Shown one piece after another: positions 35,582 to 44,994 of a stretch of 64,000 nt of DNA; position 1 is the stretch's first letter, and every line of letters starts with the position of its first letter. The notes under the pieces were generated by a model, which did no database searches, was not told where the DNA came from, and was given only the letters and a program-made list of their open reading frames with translations. The position numbers were made by a program, and so were the translations under genes. This stretch comes from an uncultured Stenotrophomonas sp. Lineage in GTDB: Bacteria > Pseudomonadota > Gammaproteobacteria > Xanthomonadales > Xanthomonadaceae. The DNA is taken from contig NZ_CAMFIA010000007.1 in assembly GCF_945952405.1 (NCBI RefSeq), positions 178,262 through 242,261 on the forward strand. The letters are read 5' to 3'.

Positions 35582-35629
35582 CGAGTTCGTGACACTTTCG
35601 TTGCTGCGTCGCAACGAATGCGACGTGCA

Positions 35630-35641
35630 GTAAACGTTTAC
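35630..35641. promoter_or_regulatory. Perfect LacI-type palindrome GTAAACGTTTAC
   Basis: A 12-bp perfect palindrome with central CG, the standard core of LacI/PurR-family operators. It lies in the middle of the glk-nagP divergent region, between the two promoter-proximal palindromes. The LacI-type regulator encoded at 37197 is the obvious candidate to bind it. Confidence 0.55.
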
Positions 35642-35771
35642 ATGGCGTGAGCATGGGTTTCACGCGGGAAGCGTTGCTGCATGGGGCTCAAGGGCTGAAG
35701 CGCATTCAGCGGGATGCGCCGGGTCCGGGTTGCGCAGCGCAGCACGAGGTCTGCGGAGGCGCGCAGGGAAG

Positions 35772-35817
35772 TTGACAAACCGCGGTTGTCCATCGAAAGA
35801 ATGTGACAACGTTGTTC
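35772..35817 (+). promoter_or_regulatory. nagP promoter with overlapping operators
   Basis: A -35 TTGACA at 35772-35777 is the start of a near-palindrome GACAAACCGCGGTTGTC (35774-35790; perfect if one A is removed). An AAGAAT -10-like box follows at about 35797-35802, and a second palindrome TGACAACGTTGTTC at 35804-35817 lies at the probable start site. Operator over -35 and at +1 fits repression of the nag operon. Promoter boxes are by eye. Confidence 0.6.
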
Positions 35818-35870
35818 CCAGCCACTCTCCGACGCCGCGTTCTGCGGCCGTCGCCGCAGGAGCCCTCCTG

Positions 35871-37157
35871 ATGTCCGCCGTCCCCGCTGCAAGCGCGCGC
35901 CCGAACGTGGCCACCTCCATCGCCATCGTCGGCGTGCTGTTCTTCCTGATCGGCTTCTTCACCTGGCTCAACGGCCCGCTGATCACCTTCGTCAAGCTCG
36001 CCTTCGAACTCAGCGAGGTCGGCGCCTTCCTGGTGCTGATGGTGTTCTACCTGTCCTACTTCTTCCTGGCCCTGCCGGCGTCGTGGATCCTGCGCCGCAC
36101 CGGCATGAAGAAGGGGCTCAGCCTGAGCCTGCTGGTGATGGCCGGCGGTGCCGCACTGTTCGGTGAATTCGCCACCCAGCGCTGGTACCCGGGAGCGCTC
36201 GGCGGCCTGTTCGTGATCGGCAGCGGCCTGGCCCTGCTGCAGACCGCGATCAATCCCTACATCTCCATTCTCGGTCCGATCGAGACCGCGGCACGGCGCA
36301 TCGCGCTGATGGGCATCTGCAACAAGATCGCCGGCATGCTGGCCCCGGTGCTGATCGGCACCGTGGTGCTGCACGGCATCGGCGACCTGTCGGCGAGCGT
36401 GGCCGCCGCCGATGAAGCGACCAAGGCGCAGCTGCTCAACGAGTTCGCCGCCAAGATCCACGCGCCGTACCTGGCGATGGCCGCGCTGCTGGTGGTGCTG
36501 GCGGTGGCGGTGCTGTTCTCGCCGCTGCCGGAAATCAAGTCGTCCGAAGCCAACGCCACGCCGGCTGCGGCCGGTGCCACCGAGCGCCGCAGCATCTTCC
36601 AGTTCCCGCACCTGTGGCTGGGCGTGCTGTGCCTGTTCGTCTACGTCGGCGTGGAGGTGATGGCCGGTGATGCGATCGGCACCTACGGTCATGGCTTCGA
36701 CCTGCCGCTGGACCAGACCAAGATGTTCACCTCGCTCACCCTGGGCGCGATGCTGGTCGGCTACGTGGTCGGCCTGCTGCTGATCCCGCGGGTGGTCTCG
36801 CAGTCGCGCTACCTGACCATTTCGGCGGTACTGGGCGTGGTCTTCTGCCTCGGTGCCTGGGCTACCCACGGCTACGTTTCGGTAGCCTTCGTGGCGCTGC
36901 TGGGCTTCGCCAACGCGATGATGTGGCCGGCGATCTTCCCGCTGGCGATCCGTGGCCTGGGCCGCTTCACCGAGACCGGCTCGGCGCTGCTGGTGATGGG
37001 CATTGCCGGCGGCGCGATCATTCCGCAGCTGTTCGCCGTGCTCAAGCAGCACATCGACTTCCAGCTGGTGTTCGTGCTGCTGATGGTGCCCTGCTACCTG
37101 TACATCCTGTTCTACTCGGTGGTCGGCCACCGCGCCGGCCTGCCACAGGAGCGCTGA
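35871..37157 (+). CDS. nagP: Sugar MFS transporter, NagP-type (GlcNAc permease)
   Basis: 428 residues, 12 predicted spans, FucP/glucose-galactose transporter family (FFLIGFFTWLNGPLI, ALLQTAINPYISILGP, VGVEVMAGDAIGTYG). First gene of a five-gene + strand operon with a LacI regulator, NagB-II, NagA and NagX, which makes GlcNAc the likely substrate, imported by proton symport. ATG 35871 follows the GGAG of GCCCTCC-flanked leader and starts the conserved protein; the upstream extension is operator DNA. Confidence 0.92.
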   Translation: MSAVPAASARPNVATSIAIVGVLFFLIGFFTWLNGPLITFVKLAFELSEVGAFLVLMVFYLSYFFLALPASWILRRTGMKKGLSLSLLVMAGGAALFGEFATQRWYPGALGGLFVIGSGLALLQTAINPYISILGPIETAARRIALMGICNKIAGMLAPVLIGTVVLHGIGDLSASVAAADEATKAQLLNEFAAKIHAPYLAMAALLVVLAVAVLFSPLPEIKSSEANATPAAAGATERRSIFQFPHLWLGVLCLFVYVGVEVMAGDAIGTYGHGFDLPLDQTKMFTSLTLGAMLVGYVVGLLLIPRVVSQSRYLTISAVLGVVFCLGAWATHGYVSVAFVALLGFANAMMWPAIFPLAIRGLGRFTETGSALLVMGIAGGAIIPQLFAVLKQHIDFQLVFVLLMVPCYLYILFYSVVGHRAGLPQER

Positions 37158-37196
37158 TCGGCGATGATGGACGGCAGCCAACCCCAGGGAAAACCC

Positions 37197-38264
37197 ATGC
37201 GCAGAGCGACCATCAAGGACGTTGCGGAGAAGGCCAAGGTCTCGCTGAAGACGGTCTCGCGGGTGATCAACAACGAGCCCTCGGTGATGCAGGCGACCCG
37301 CGCGCGGGTGCTGCGTGCCATCGCCGAGCTGGACTACGAGCCCGATCCGTCGGCGCGCAACCTGCGCAGCGGCACCACCTTCGTGATCGGGCTGGTCTAC
37401 GACAACCCGAACCCGTACCACATCATCGGCGTGCAGAACGGCGTGCTCGCCGCCTGCCGCGAGACCGGCTTCGGCCTGCAGATCCATCCCTGCGATTCCA
37501 GCTCGCCGCTGCTGGCCGATGAACTGGCCGACTGGGTGCAGCGTTCGCGCCTGGCCGGGCTGGTGCTGACCGCGCCGATGTCCGAGCGTCGCGACCTGAT
37601 CCAGGCGCTGACGGCGCGCGGCATCAAGCTGGTGCGGATCATCGCCGCCACCGAAGACCCGGCCGATGGGGCGTGCGTGTTCGTGGACGACCGTGAGGCC
37701 GCCTACGAGATCACCGAGCACCTGATCCAGCTCGGCCACCAGCGCATCGGCTTCCTCTGGGGCGGCATCTCGCACCGCTCATCGGGCGAACGCTATGCCG
37801 GCTACGAAGCCGCGCTGAAGGACTACGGCATGACCGTGGACAAGCACCTGGTGGTGCAGGGCGACTACACCTTCGACGACGGTTTCCGCGGTGCGCGGCG
37901 CCTGCTGGCATTGCGCGAACCGCCCACCGCGATCTTCGGCTCCAACGACGAAATCGCTGCCGGTGTGCTGGCGGCTGCCAAGTCGGCCGGCATGAACGTG
38001 CCGTACGACCTGTCCATCGCCGGTTTCGAGGACAGCCCGTTCTCGCGCCAGTCGTGGCCACCGCTGACCACCGCCAAGCAGGCCACCGAGGACATCGCCC
38101 GCCATGCCGCGCGCCTGCTGATCGCGCAGCTGCGCAGCGACGCCTACGACGATGCGCCGGCACCGCTGCACAACCAGGGCTTCGTGCCGCAGCTGGTGGT
38201 GCGCGGTTCCACCGCGCCGATGCGCCCGGCCGGCGCACGCCCCCTTCCTTCCGATCCTGCCTGA
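37197..38264 (+). CDS. nagR: LacI-family regulator of the GlcNAc locus
   Basis: 355 residues from ATG 37197 with AGGGA upstream (an ATG at 37164 would add 11 residues). The helix-turn-helix is at the N-terminus (TIKDVAEKAKVSLKTVSRVIN) and a periplasmic-binding-like effector domain follows, with FGSNDEIAAGVL and SIAGFEDSPFSRQSWPPLTT. Encoded between nagP and nagB-II, it should bind the CG-centred palindromes before nagP and glk and respond to an amino-sugar phosphate. Confidence 0.9.
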   Translation: MRRATIKDVAEKAKVSLKTVSRVINNEPSVMQATRARVLRAIAELDYEPDPSARNLRSGTTFVIGLVYDNPNPYHIIGVQNGVLAACRETGFGLQIHPCDSSSPLLADELADWVQRSRLAGLVLTAPMSERRDLIQALTARGIKLVRIIAATEDPADGACVFVDDREAAYEITEHLIQLGHQRIGFLWGGISHRSSGERYAGYEAALKDYGMTVDKHLVVQGDYTFDDGFRGARRLLALREPPTAIFGSNDEIAAGVLAAAKSAGMNVPYDLSIAGFEDSPFSRQSWPPLTTAKQATEDIARHAARLLIAQLRSDAYDDAPAPLHNQGFVPQLVVRGSTAPMRPAGARPLPSDPA

Positions 38265-38271
38265 GCCTGCC

Positions 38272-39300
38272 ATGTCGCTGTCAGACCCCACTGCCACCCT
38301 GATGTTCGCCGAAGCCGCTGAAGCGGCCGATGTGGTTGCCCGCCAGTTCTCGCGCAACCACGCCACCCTGGAAACCCTGGCGGCCAGCCTGCGCGCTGCG
38401 CCGCCGCCGTTCGTGGTCACCTGCGCGCGCGGCAGCTCCGACCATGCCGCCACCTATGGCAAGTACCTGCTGGAAACCCAGCTGGGCCTGGTGGTCGCCT
38501 CGGCCTCGCCGTCGGTGGGCTCGGTATACGCCGCGCCGCTGCAGCTGCGTGGCGCGCTGTTCATCGTCATCTCGCAGTCGGGCAAGAGCCCGGACCTGCT
38601 GCGCAACGCCGAGGCCGCCAAGGCCGCCGGTGCGCGCGTGATCGCCCTGGTCAACGTCGAGGATTCGCCGCTGGCGCAGCTGGCCGACACGGTCATTCCG
38701 CTGCATGCGGGTGCCGAGAAGAGCGTGGCCGCGACCAAGAGCTACCTGGCCTCGCTGGCCGCGCTGCTGCAGCTGGCCGCGTACTGGAAGCAGGACAGCA
38801 GCCTGCGTGCCGCACTGGACCTGCTGCCGGACGCGATGCGCGCGGCCTGGCAGTGCGACTGGAGCCAGGTCACTGACGGCCTGGTCGATGCCACCAACCT
38901 GTTCGTGCTGGGCCGCGGCCTGGGCCTGGGCGCGGCGCAGGAAGCTGCATTGAAGTTCAAGGAAACCTGCAGCCTGCACGCCGAGGCCTACAGCTCGGCC
39001 GAGGTCAAGCACGGCCCGATGGCGCTGGTCGACCGCGGTTTCCCGGTACTGGCCTTTGCGCAGCCGGACGAGACCGGTGCCGGTACCCGTGCCGTGGTCG
39101 ATGAGTTCACCTCGCGCGGCGCGCAGGTGTGGATGGCCGGTGCCGGTGGCAATCTGCCGGTGGCTGCTGCGCCGCATCCGCTGTGCGCACCGCTGCTGAC
39201 CGTGCAGAGCTTCTATCGCGCGATCAACGCGCTGGCGCTGCGCCGGGGCTTCAATCCGGATCTGCCGCCGCACCTGAACAAGGTCACGGAGACGGTGTGA
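38272..39300 (+). CDS. nagB-II: SIS-domain glucosamine-6-phosphate deaminase (NagB-II type)
   Basis: 342 residues with two SIS domains and no glutaminase domain: CARGSSDHAATYGKYLLE and SQSGKSPDLLRNA in the first, VLGRGLGLGAAQEAALKFKETC and EVKHGPMAL in the second. This is the isomerase half of GlmS, used in NagB-II as a non-amidotransferase deaminase making fructose 6-phosphate and ammonia. Its TGA shares a base with the nagA ATG, so NagA product goes to this enzyme. Older annotations may call it GlmS-like. Confidence 0.9.
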   Translation: MSLSDPTATLMFAEAAEAADVVARQFSRNHATLETLAASLRAAPPPFVVTCARGSSDHAATYGKYLLETQLGLVVASASPSVGSVYAAPLQLRGALFIVISQSGKSPDLLRNAEAAKAAGARVIALVNVEDSPLAQLADTVIPLHAGAEKSVAATKSYLASLAALLQLAAYWKQDSSLRAALDLLPDAMRAAWQCDWSQVTDGLVDATNLFVLGRGLGLGAAQEAALKFKETCSLHAEAYSSAEVKHGPMALVDRGFPVLAFAQPDETGAGTRAVVDEFTSRGAQVWMAGAGGNLPVAAAPHPLCAPLLTVQSFYRAINALALRRGFNPDLPPHLNKVTETV

Positions 39301-40448
39301 TGGCAACCGTCCTGCGCAACGCCCGGGTCCTTGCCGGCGAAGAGTTCCGCGACGATCTGGCGGTGGTGATCGAGCAGGGCCGGATCACCGCGCTGCTGCC
39401 CGATGCGGCGCCACAGCTGGGCCACGCCGCCGAACAGGTTGACCTGGGCGGTGGCTGGCTGCTGCCGGGTTTCATCGACGTGCAGGTCAATGGCGGCGGC
39501 GGGGCGCTGTTCAACAACACGCCGGACGTGGCAGCACTGCGCACCATCGCGCAGGCGCACCGCCGTTTCGGTACCACGGCGATGCTGCCGACGCTGATCA
39601 GCGATGACGTCGCGGTGATGCGCAACGCCATCGCCGCGATGCGCGAGGCGATCGCAGAGGGTGTTCCCGGCGTGATCGGCATCCACCTGGAAGGCCCGTA
39701 CATCGCACCGGCGCGCAAGGGCACCCACGATGCCAGCAAGTTCCGCGTGCCGGACGAGGAAGAGATTGCACTTGCCGCGTCGCTCGACAACGGCGTGACC
39801 CTGCTGACGCTGGCGCCGGAACGGGTGCCGCTGGAGACCATCCGCGCGCTGGTCGAGCGTGGCGTGATCGTTGCCGCCGGCCACACCGCAGGCACCTATG
39901 AAGAGATCCGTGCCGGCCTGGATGCCGGCGTGCGCGGCTTCACCCACCTGTACAACGCGATGTCGCCGCTGCAGGGCCGCGAGCCCGGTGCGGTGGGCGC
40001 CGCGCTGGAGGACCGCGACAGCTGGATCGGCATCATCGTTGACGGCGTGCATGTGCACCCGGCCAGCCTGCGCGTGGCACTGGCCGCCAAGCCGCAGGGT
40101 CGCCTGCTGCTGGTGACCGATGCGATGCCGCCGGTGGGCGCCGACGACCCCAGCTACGTGCTGTATGGCGAAACCATCACCGCCATCGATGGCGTGGTGC
40201 GCAATGCGGCCGGCGCGCTGGCCGGCTCGGCGCTGGACATGGCGACCGCCGTGCGCAACACCGTGCAGCTGCTGGGCCAGCCGCTGGCCGAAGCCGCACG
40301 CATGGCCTCGACCTATCCGGCGCAGTTCCTCAATGTCGATGACCGGCTGGGCCACATCGCCGAGGGCTACCAGGCTGACCTGGTGCTGCTGGACGACGCC
40401 CTGCGCGTGCGCGGCACCTGGATCGGCGGACAGTACGAGGCGGCCTGA
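39300..40448 (+). CDS. nagA: N-acetylglucosamine-6-phosphate deacetylase
   Basis: 382 residues. GFIDVQVNGGGG replaces the H-x-H of other amidohydrolases, as in NagA. GIHLEGPYI holds the metal-binding Glu, AAGHTAGTYEEI and GFTHLYNAMSPLQGREPG the metal and substrate His residues, and LVTDAMPPVG the catalytic Asp. It hydrolyses GlcNAc-6-P to GlcN-6-P and acetate. It overlaps both neighbours by one base or so (TGATG junctions). Confidence 0.96.
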   Translation: MATVLRNARVLAGEEFRDDLAVVIEQGRITALLPDAAPQLGHAAEQVDLGGGWLLPGFIDVQVNGGGGALFNNTPDVAALRTIAQAHRRFGTTAMLPTLISDDVAVMRNAIAAMREAIAEGVPGVIGIHLEGPYIAPARKGTHDASKFRVPDEEEIALAASLDNGVTLLTLAPERVPLETIRALVERGVIVAAGHTAGTYEEIRAGLDAGVRGFTHLYNAMSPLQGREPGAVGAALEDRDSWIGIIVDGVHVHPASLRVALAAKPQGRLLLVTDAMPPVGADDPSYVLYGETITAIDGVVRNAAGALAGSALDMATAVRNTVQLLGQPLAEAARMASTYPAQFLNVDDRLGHIAEGYQADLVLLDDALRVRGTWIGGQYEAA

Positions 40449-41515
40449 TGGACACCCTGCCGCCGCGCCGACTGGGCTCGATCGACGCCCTGCGCGGCAT
40501 CACCGTGGCGGCGATGCTGCTGGTCAACAACCCGGGAGACTGGAGCGCGGTGTTCGCACCGCTGCGCCATTCGGACTGGCATGGCTGCACGCCCACCGAT
40601 CTGGTGTTCCCGTTCTTCCTGTTCCTGGTCGGGGTGTCGATGGCCTTCAGCGTGGCACCGCGTGCACTGGATGCGGCCGCCCGGCCGGTCTTGGCGCGGG
40701 GCGTGCTGGAACGCGCACTGCGTATCCTGCTGGCCGGTGCGTTGCTGCACCTGCTGGTCTGGTGGGCGCTGCATACGCACCACTTCCGCATCTGGGGCGT
40801 GCTGCAGCGGATCGCGGTGTGCGCGGCGCTGGTCGGCGTGCTGGCGGTGTATGCGCGCCCGCGCATGCAGGCCGGTGTGCTGGCGGTGTTGCTGCTCGGC
40901 TACACGCTGTTGCTGCTCGGCATCGGCGACCTGGCGCCATGGACCAATCCGGCCAGTCGCCTGGACACCGCGCTGTTCGCGCCGTGGATCTACCAGTGGC
41001 ACGCTGACACCGGGCTCGGCCATGACCCGGAAGGGGTGTTGAGCACGCTGGGTGCCCTGGCCAGTACCGTGCTTGGTCTGCTCGCCGGTGGACTGCTGCG
41101 CAGCGGTCGTTCGACAGCGCTGGCCGGGCTGGGCGTAGCGACCGCGCTGCTGGGCCTGCTGCTGGCCACGGTGCTGCCGTTGAACAAGCAGCTGTGGACG
41201 CCGAGCTACGTGTTGTGGACCGGTGGACTGGCCGCGCTGGCACTGTGGCTGGGCCACCTGCTGATCGACCAGAAGGGCTGGCCGGCGCTGGGCCGGCGTT
41301 TGGGAGTCAACGCGATCACGGCGTACCTGGGGGCGTCGGTGATGTCGGTGGTGCTGATGGCCACCGGTGCCTGGGGCTGGATCTGGCAGCAGCTGGCCGC
41401 CGCGATGCCGGGCGCGCTTGAGCTGGCGTCGATGCTGCAGGCGCTGGCGTTCGTCGCGCTGTGGTGGGGCGTGGCGTGGTGGCTGGACCGGCGGAAGATC
41501 TATCTGAAGATCTGA
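40448..41515 (+). CDS. nagX: NagX-like membrane protein (DUF5009, HGSNAT-like)
   Basis: 355 residues, about nine to ten spans. It begins RLGSIDALRGITVAAMLLVNNPGDW and contains HSDWHGCTPTDLVFPFFLFLVG, the signature shared with heparan-alpha-glucosaminide N-acetyltransferases, including the conserved His. It ends the nag operon with a TGATG overlap to nagA. NagX may move or acetylate glucosamine at the inner membrane; its exact role is not known. Confidence 0.85.
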   Translation: MDTLPPRRLGSIDALRGITVAAMLLVNNPGDWSAVFAPLRHSDWHGCTPTDLVFPFFLFLVGVSMAFSVAPRALDAAARPVLARGVLERALRILLAGALLHLLVWWALHTHHFRIWGVLQRIAVCAALVGVLAVYARPRMQAGVLAVLLLGYTLLLLGIGDLAPWTNPASRLDTALFAPWIYQWHADTGLGHDPEGVLSTLGALASTVLGLLAGGLLRSGRSTALAGLGVATALLGLLLATVLPLNKQLWTPSYVLWTGGLAALALWLGHLLIDQKGWPALGRRLGVNAITAYLGASVMSVVLMATGAWGWIWQQLAAAMPGALELASMLQALAFVALWWGVAWWLDRRKIYLKI

Positions 41516-41523
41516 TGGGATTC

Positions 41524-41546
41524 ATCCACGCGTGGCGTGGATCTAT
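41524..41546. repeat. SMAG variant after nagX
   Basis: ATCCACGCGTGGCGTGGATCTAT, an inverted copy of the ATCCACG subtype, with ATAG instead of GTAG as head on the minus strand. A second half copy (ATCCATGCGTGGA) follows at about 41549-41562. It lies 9 bp behind the nag operon and may end or protect its message. Confidence 0.7.
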
Positions 41547-41760
41547 CTAATCCATGCGTGGAGGTTCTCGCGTGACGCCTCGGCGCAGCTGGAATGAACG
41601 GTTTCAGCCACGTCGAGCCGGCGTGATGGCCGGAACATTTCAGGTCTGAAGTGTGATTGCAGCCACAAAAGTTCACCTGCCAAAACGGTTCATGGCGGAG
41701 CAGACTGCCTTCGCAGTGCTGCCTGACAGCAGTTCCTGATTCCCCGCCCAGGAGTGCTCC

Positions 41761-44700
41761 ATGCCCCGCGCCTTCCCTCGTGTCCTGCGTCCGCGTCGCC
41801 TCGCCGTTTCCGTGCTGCAGGTGCTGGCCGTGCCGTCGGTCCTGCTGCTGACCAGCAGCAGCGCCTGGGCCGGCTGTGACACCGCCACGCCCATCGCCGG
41901 GCAGGCCGTGACCTGCAGTGCGACGGCACCGAATCCGCAGACCACGCCGATCACTGCGACCGGCGCGTCCGGCATCACCGTCAACGTGGCCAGCGGCGCG
42001 CAACTGCAGCAGAGCGGGGGCGGATCGGCCATCGCGCTGGTCGGCGCTGGTGGTCACCTGCTGTCGAACCAGGGCGCAATCAGCTCGGTCGGTGGCGTGG
42101 CGGTCCAGCTCGGTGCGGGCAGCCGCGTCGAGAACGCGGGCAGCATCAGCACCGGCAACACGGTTGCCCTGCAGTTCCTCGGCGCCGGCGACAGCGTGCT
42201 GGTCAACCGCGGAACGATCAGCGGCCGTACCGGCGTGCAGTTCGGGGCGGGCAACGACCGGCTGGAGATGCAGGCCGGCAGCATTGCCGGTGGCGTCCTG
42301 CAGGGTGATGGCAACAACGTGCTGCTGCTCACCGATGGCACGATCGACAGCGTCGACCAGGGTGCTGGCGATGACCAGATGACGGTCAGCGGCGGCACCG
42401 TCACCGGCGTGGTGGCGCAAGGCAGCGGCCGCGACGACTTCGTCATGACCGGCGGTACCCTCGGCGCCCTGCAGCAGGGCGACAACATCGATACCTTCCG
42501 CATGAGTGGTGGCCGCATCGTCGGTGCGTTCGAGGATGGTGACCAGGCCTGGATGACCGGTGGCCGCATCGGCCGCGTCAACATGAAGCTGGACAAGAAC
42601 CTGTGGGACATGTCGGGCGGCACCGTCGACGGCAACGTGGTCACCGGCTTCGACACCGACACCATCATCATCTCCGGTACCGCCTATATCGGCGGCAACA
42701 TCAGCGTCAGCGGTGGCAACGACAGCGTGACCATCACCGATGGCACCGTGCGTGGCCAGGTGCTGCTCAGCACCGGCAACGATACGTTCAACTGGAATGG
42801 CGGCGGCATCGTCTACGGTGCGATCGACATGGGCCCGGACAACGACGTTGCCAACCTCGGCAATCTCAACCAGGGCAACCTGGGGGCGGTGCCGTTGTTC
42901 GATGGCGGCAGTGGCATCGACCAGCTCAACCTGAGCAACGTCAAGACCGCGGGCGTCGGCCGCTTGCAGAACTGGGAAACGATCAGCCTGGCCAACAGCA
43001 CCGAACTGACCTTCGATGGCGATCTGGTGCTGGGCGACAGCGGAACCGGCACCGGTACGCTGACCGTGGATGACACCAGTACCGTCTACGCCGGCACCGG
43101 CGACCATGCCATCCGCCCGTTCAACGCCGCCGCCCTGGTCGAGGTGATCAATGCCGGTCGCATCGACCTGACCGGCAGCGGCGCCGGTGATGTGTTCACC
43201 GTGCGCGGCAACTACCGCGGCGATGGCGGCGGCCTGTACCTGCGCACGGTCCTGGCAGCGGACGATTCCAGCAGCGACCGCCTGGTGATCGATGGCGGTA
43301 CCGCCACCGGCACCACCGGTATCGGCATCCTCAATGCTGGCGGCAGCGGCGCGGCGACGCTGGCCGACGGCATCCTGGTGGTGCAGGCGCTGAATGGCGG
43401 CCGCACCGCGCCGGGAGCGTTCTCGCTGTTCGCGCCGGTGGCGGCCGGTGCCTACGAGTATTTCCTGTTCAAGGGCGGCGTCAGTGCCGGCACCAGCGAG
43501 AACTGGTACCTGCGCTCGACCCTGGTCAGCGGACCGACCCCGGCACCCAACGGCGGCGGTACTGCAACACCGCCTCCGCTCACGCCGCCGGTGGCGCCGC
43601 CGCCGCCGATTACCCCTGCGCCGCCGCCGCCGCCCGAAGGCGCCACCGATCCGGATCTGACCGCCGGCGAGACCGCGCCACCACCGCCGCCGCCGGAACC
43701 GGCGCCGGTGGCGCCACCCAAGGACCCGGCCGTGCCGGAGGTGCCGGTGGCCGGCGGCTCGCTGCCCGGCACCGGTGCACCGCCGACGCCGGGCGCGCGT
43801 CCGGCCGAAGGTGCGGTGGTGCCGCTGTATCGCGTTGAGACCGCCGCCTATGCCGTGGTGCCCCCGTTGCTGCGCGAGACGTCGCTGGCCAGCCTCGGCA
43901 CCTTCCACGAACGCCAGGGCGAGCAGCGGCTGCTGTACAACCAGGGCGCGCTGCGTACTGCCTGGGGCCGGCTGGTCGGGCAGAGCAGCGAGATCCATTG
44001 GCGGGGCGATGCACAGCCCGGCTTCGATGGTGATGTGATGGGCCTGCAGGCCGGCCTCGACCTGTGGGCCGCGGCTGCCGACAACCATCGCAACCAGATC
44101 GGCGTGTTCGTCGGCCGTACCCGCGCACAGGGCAAGACCACCGGCTTGGCGCTGGGCTGGGAGAACGTGCAGGTCGGCCAGAACCGCCTGGATGACAAGC
44201 ACGTGGGCCTGTACTGGACGCTGACCGACAGCCGCGGAGGCTACATCGACGCGGTGGCCCTGCAGAGCCGCTACGACGGACGGGTGCGTTCCTCGCGCGG
44301 CCTCGGGTTCGGCATCAGCGGCGAAGGAACCAGCGTGTCGCTGGAGGCCGGCAAGCCGCTGTTGCGGTTTGGCCAGTCGGCCTGGTGGCTGGAACCGCAG
44401 GTACAGCTGATCTGGCAGCGCACCTCGCTGGACGACCGGCGCGACCTGGTTTCCAGCGTGCGCTTCGACAACGACAATGCCTGGACCGGACGCATCGGGC
44501 TGCGCCTGGCCGGCGATTACCAGTTGGCCGACAACGGTTGGCAGCCGTACTTCAAGCTCAACTACTGGCACGGTGGTTCCGGCAAGGACCGCATCCGCTT
44601 CGACGACGACCTGATCCTCAATTCGCAGCGCTCGCGGGCGCTGGAAGCCGGTGTGGGCGTGGTCGGGCGCTTCAACCGCACGCTCAGCGCCTACGCCGTG

Positions 44701-44787
44701 GCCGACTACACCCGTGAACTGGGCGGTGACCGCAACCAGAAGCGCCGCATCATCGAAGGCAACATCGGACTGCGCGCTGACTGGTGA
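41761..44787 (+). CDS. Autotransporter with Gly/Asp repeat passenger
   Basis: 1008 residues. Signal peptide cleaved after AWA (37). The passenger (about 60-590) has some ten repeats of 19-22 residues between about 141 and 362 with pattern G-x-G-x-D-x4-M-x-G-G-x-I-x-G (GAGNDRLEM, GAGDDQMTV, GSGRDDFVM, GGNDSVTIT, TGNDTFNWN), close to RTX calcium-binding nonapeptides set in a beta-helix. A Pro-rich linker (about 591-682) leads to a C-terminal autotransporter barrel (about 695-1008) ending GNIGLRADW. It should be surface-exposed; adhesive or enzymatic function is not evident. Confidence 0.88.
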   Translation: MPRAFPRVLRPRRLAVSVLQVLAVPSVLLLTSSSAWAGCDTATPIAGQAVTCSATAPNPQTTPITATGASGITVNVASGAQLQQSGGGSAIALVGAGGHLLSNQGAISSVGGVAVQLGAGSRVENAGSISTGNTVALQFLGAGDSVLVNRGTISGRTGVQFGAGNDRLEMQAGSIAGGVLQGDGNNVLLLTDGTIDSVDQGAGDDQMTVSGGTVTGVVAQGSGRDDFVMTGGTLGALQQGDNIDTFRMSGGRIVGAFEDGDQAWMTGGRIGRVNMKLDKNLWDMSGGTVDGNVVTGFDTDTIIISGTAYIGGNISVSGGNDSVTITDGTVRGQVLLSTGNDTFNWNGGGIVYGAIDMGPDNDVANLGNLNQGNLGAVPLFDGGSGIDQLNLSNVKTAGVGRLQNWETISLANSTELTFDGDLVLGDSGTGTGTLTVDDTSTVYAGTGDHAIRPFNAAALVEVINAGRIDLTGSGAGDVFTVRGNYRGDGGGLYLRTVLAADDSSSDRLVIDGGTATGTTGIGILNAGGSGAATLADGILVVQALNGGRTAPGAFSLFAPVAAGAYEYFLFKGGVSAGTSENWYLRSTLVSGPTPAPNGGGTATPPPLTPPVAPPPPITPAPPPPPEGATDPDLTAGETAPPPPPPEPAPVAPPKDPAVPEVPVAGGSLPGTGAPPTPGARPAEGAVVPLYRVETAAYAVVPPLLRETSLASLGTFHERQGEQRLLYNQGALRTAWGRLVGQSSEIHWRGDAQPGFDGDVMGLQAGLDLWAAAADNHRNQIGVFVGRTRAQGKTTGLALGWENVQVGQNRLDDKHVGLYWTLTDSRGGYIDAVALQSRYDGRVRSSRGLGFGISGEGTSVSLEAGKPLLRFGQSAWWLEPQVQLIWQRTSLDDRRDLVSSVRFDNDNAWTGRIGLRLAGDYQLADNGWQPYFKLNYWHGGSGKDRIRFDDDLILNSQRSRALEAGVGVVGRFNRTLSAYAVADYTRELGGDRNQKRRIIEGNIGLRADW

Positions 44788-44847
44788 AGGCCCGGTCTGG
44801 CAGGTGTCGACCTGGGGCGACACGAATCCCTCTGCTGTCATGATCCG

Positions 44848-44870
44848 GTAGAGCCGAGCCATGCTCGGCT
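44848..44870. repeat. SMAG palindrome after the autotransporter gene
   Basis: Single GTAG-headed unit (GTAGAGCCGAG-CCA-TGCTCGGCT), 60 bp after the autotransporter stop; the sequence around it has no other structure. Confidence 0.85.
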
Positions 44871-44994
44871 GCTTCCATCGCAATCCCGCTCGGCCCAGCA
44901 CTGTCTCGGCGCCACAGCGGCCGTCCGCGCGATGGCAGGCATGATCCGCCCCCGGTTATGCTGCGCAGCTGATCCAACGACAAGGAAACGTCGC

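Noticed and set aside
41500-44901. A 1133-codon minus-strand frame opposite the autotransporter
   Set aside because: Covers the repeats and barrel of a clear autotransporter; the translation mirrors its Gly/Asp repeats as Ala/Val-rich low complexity.
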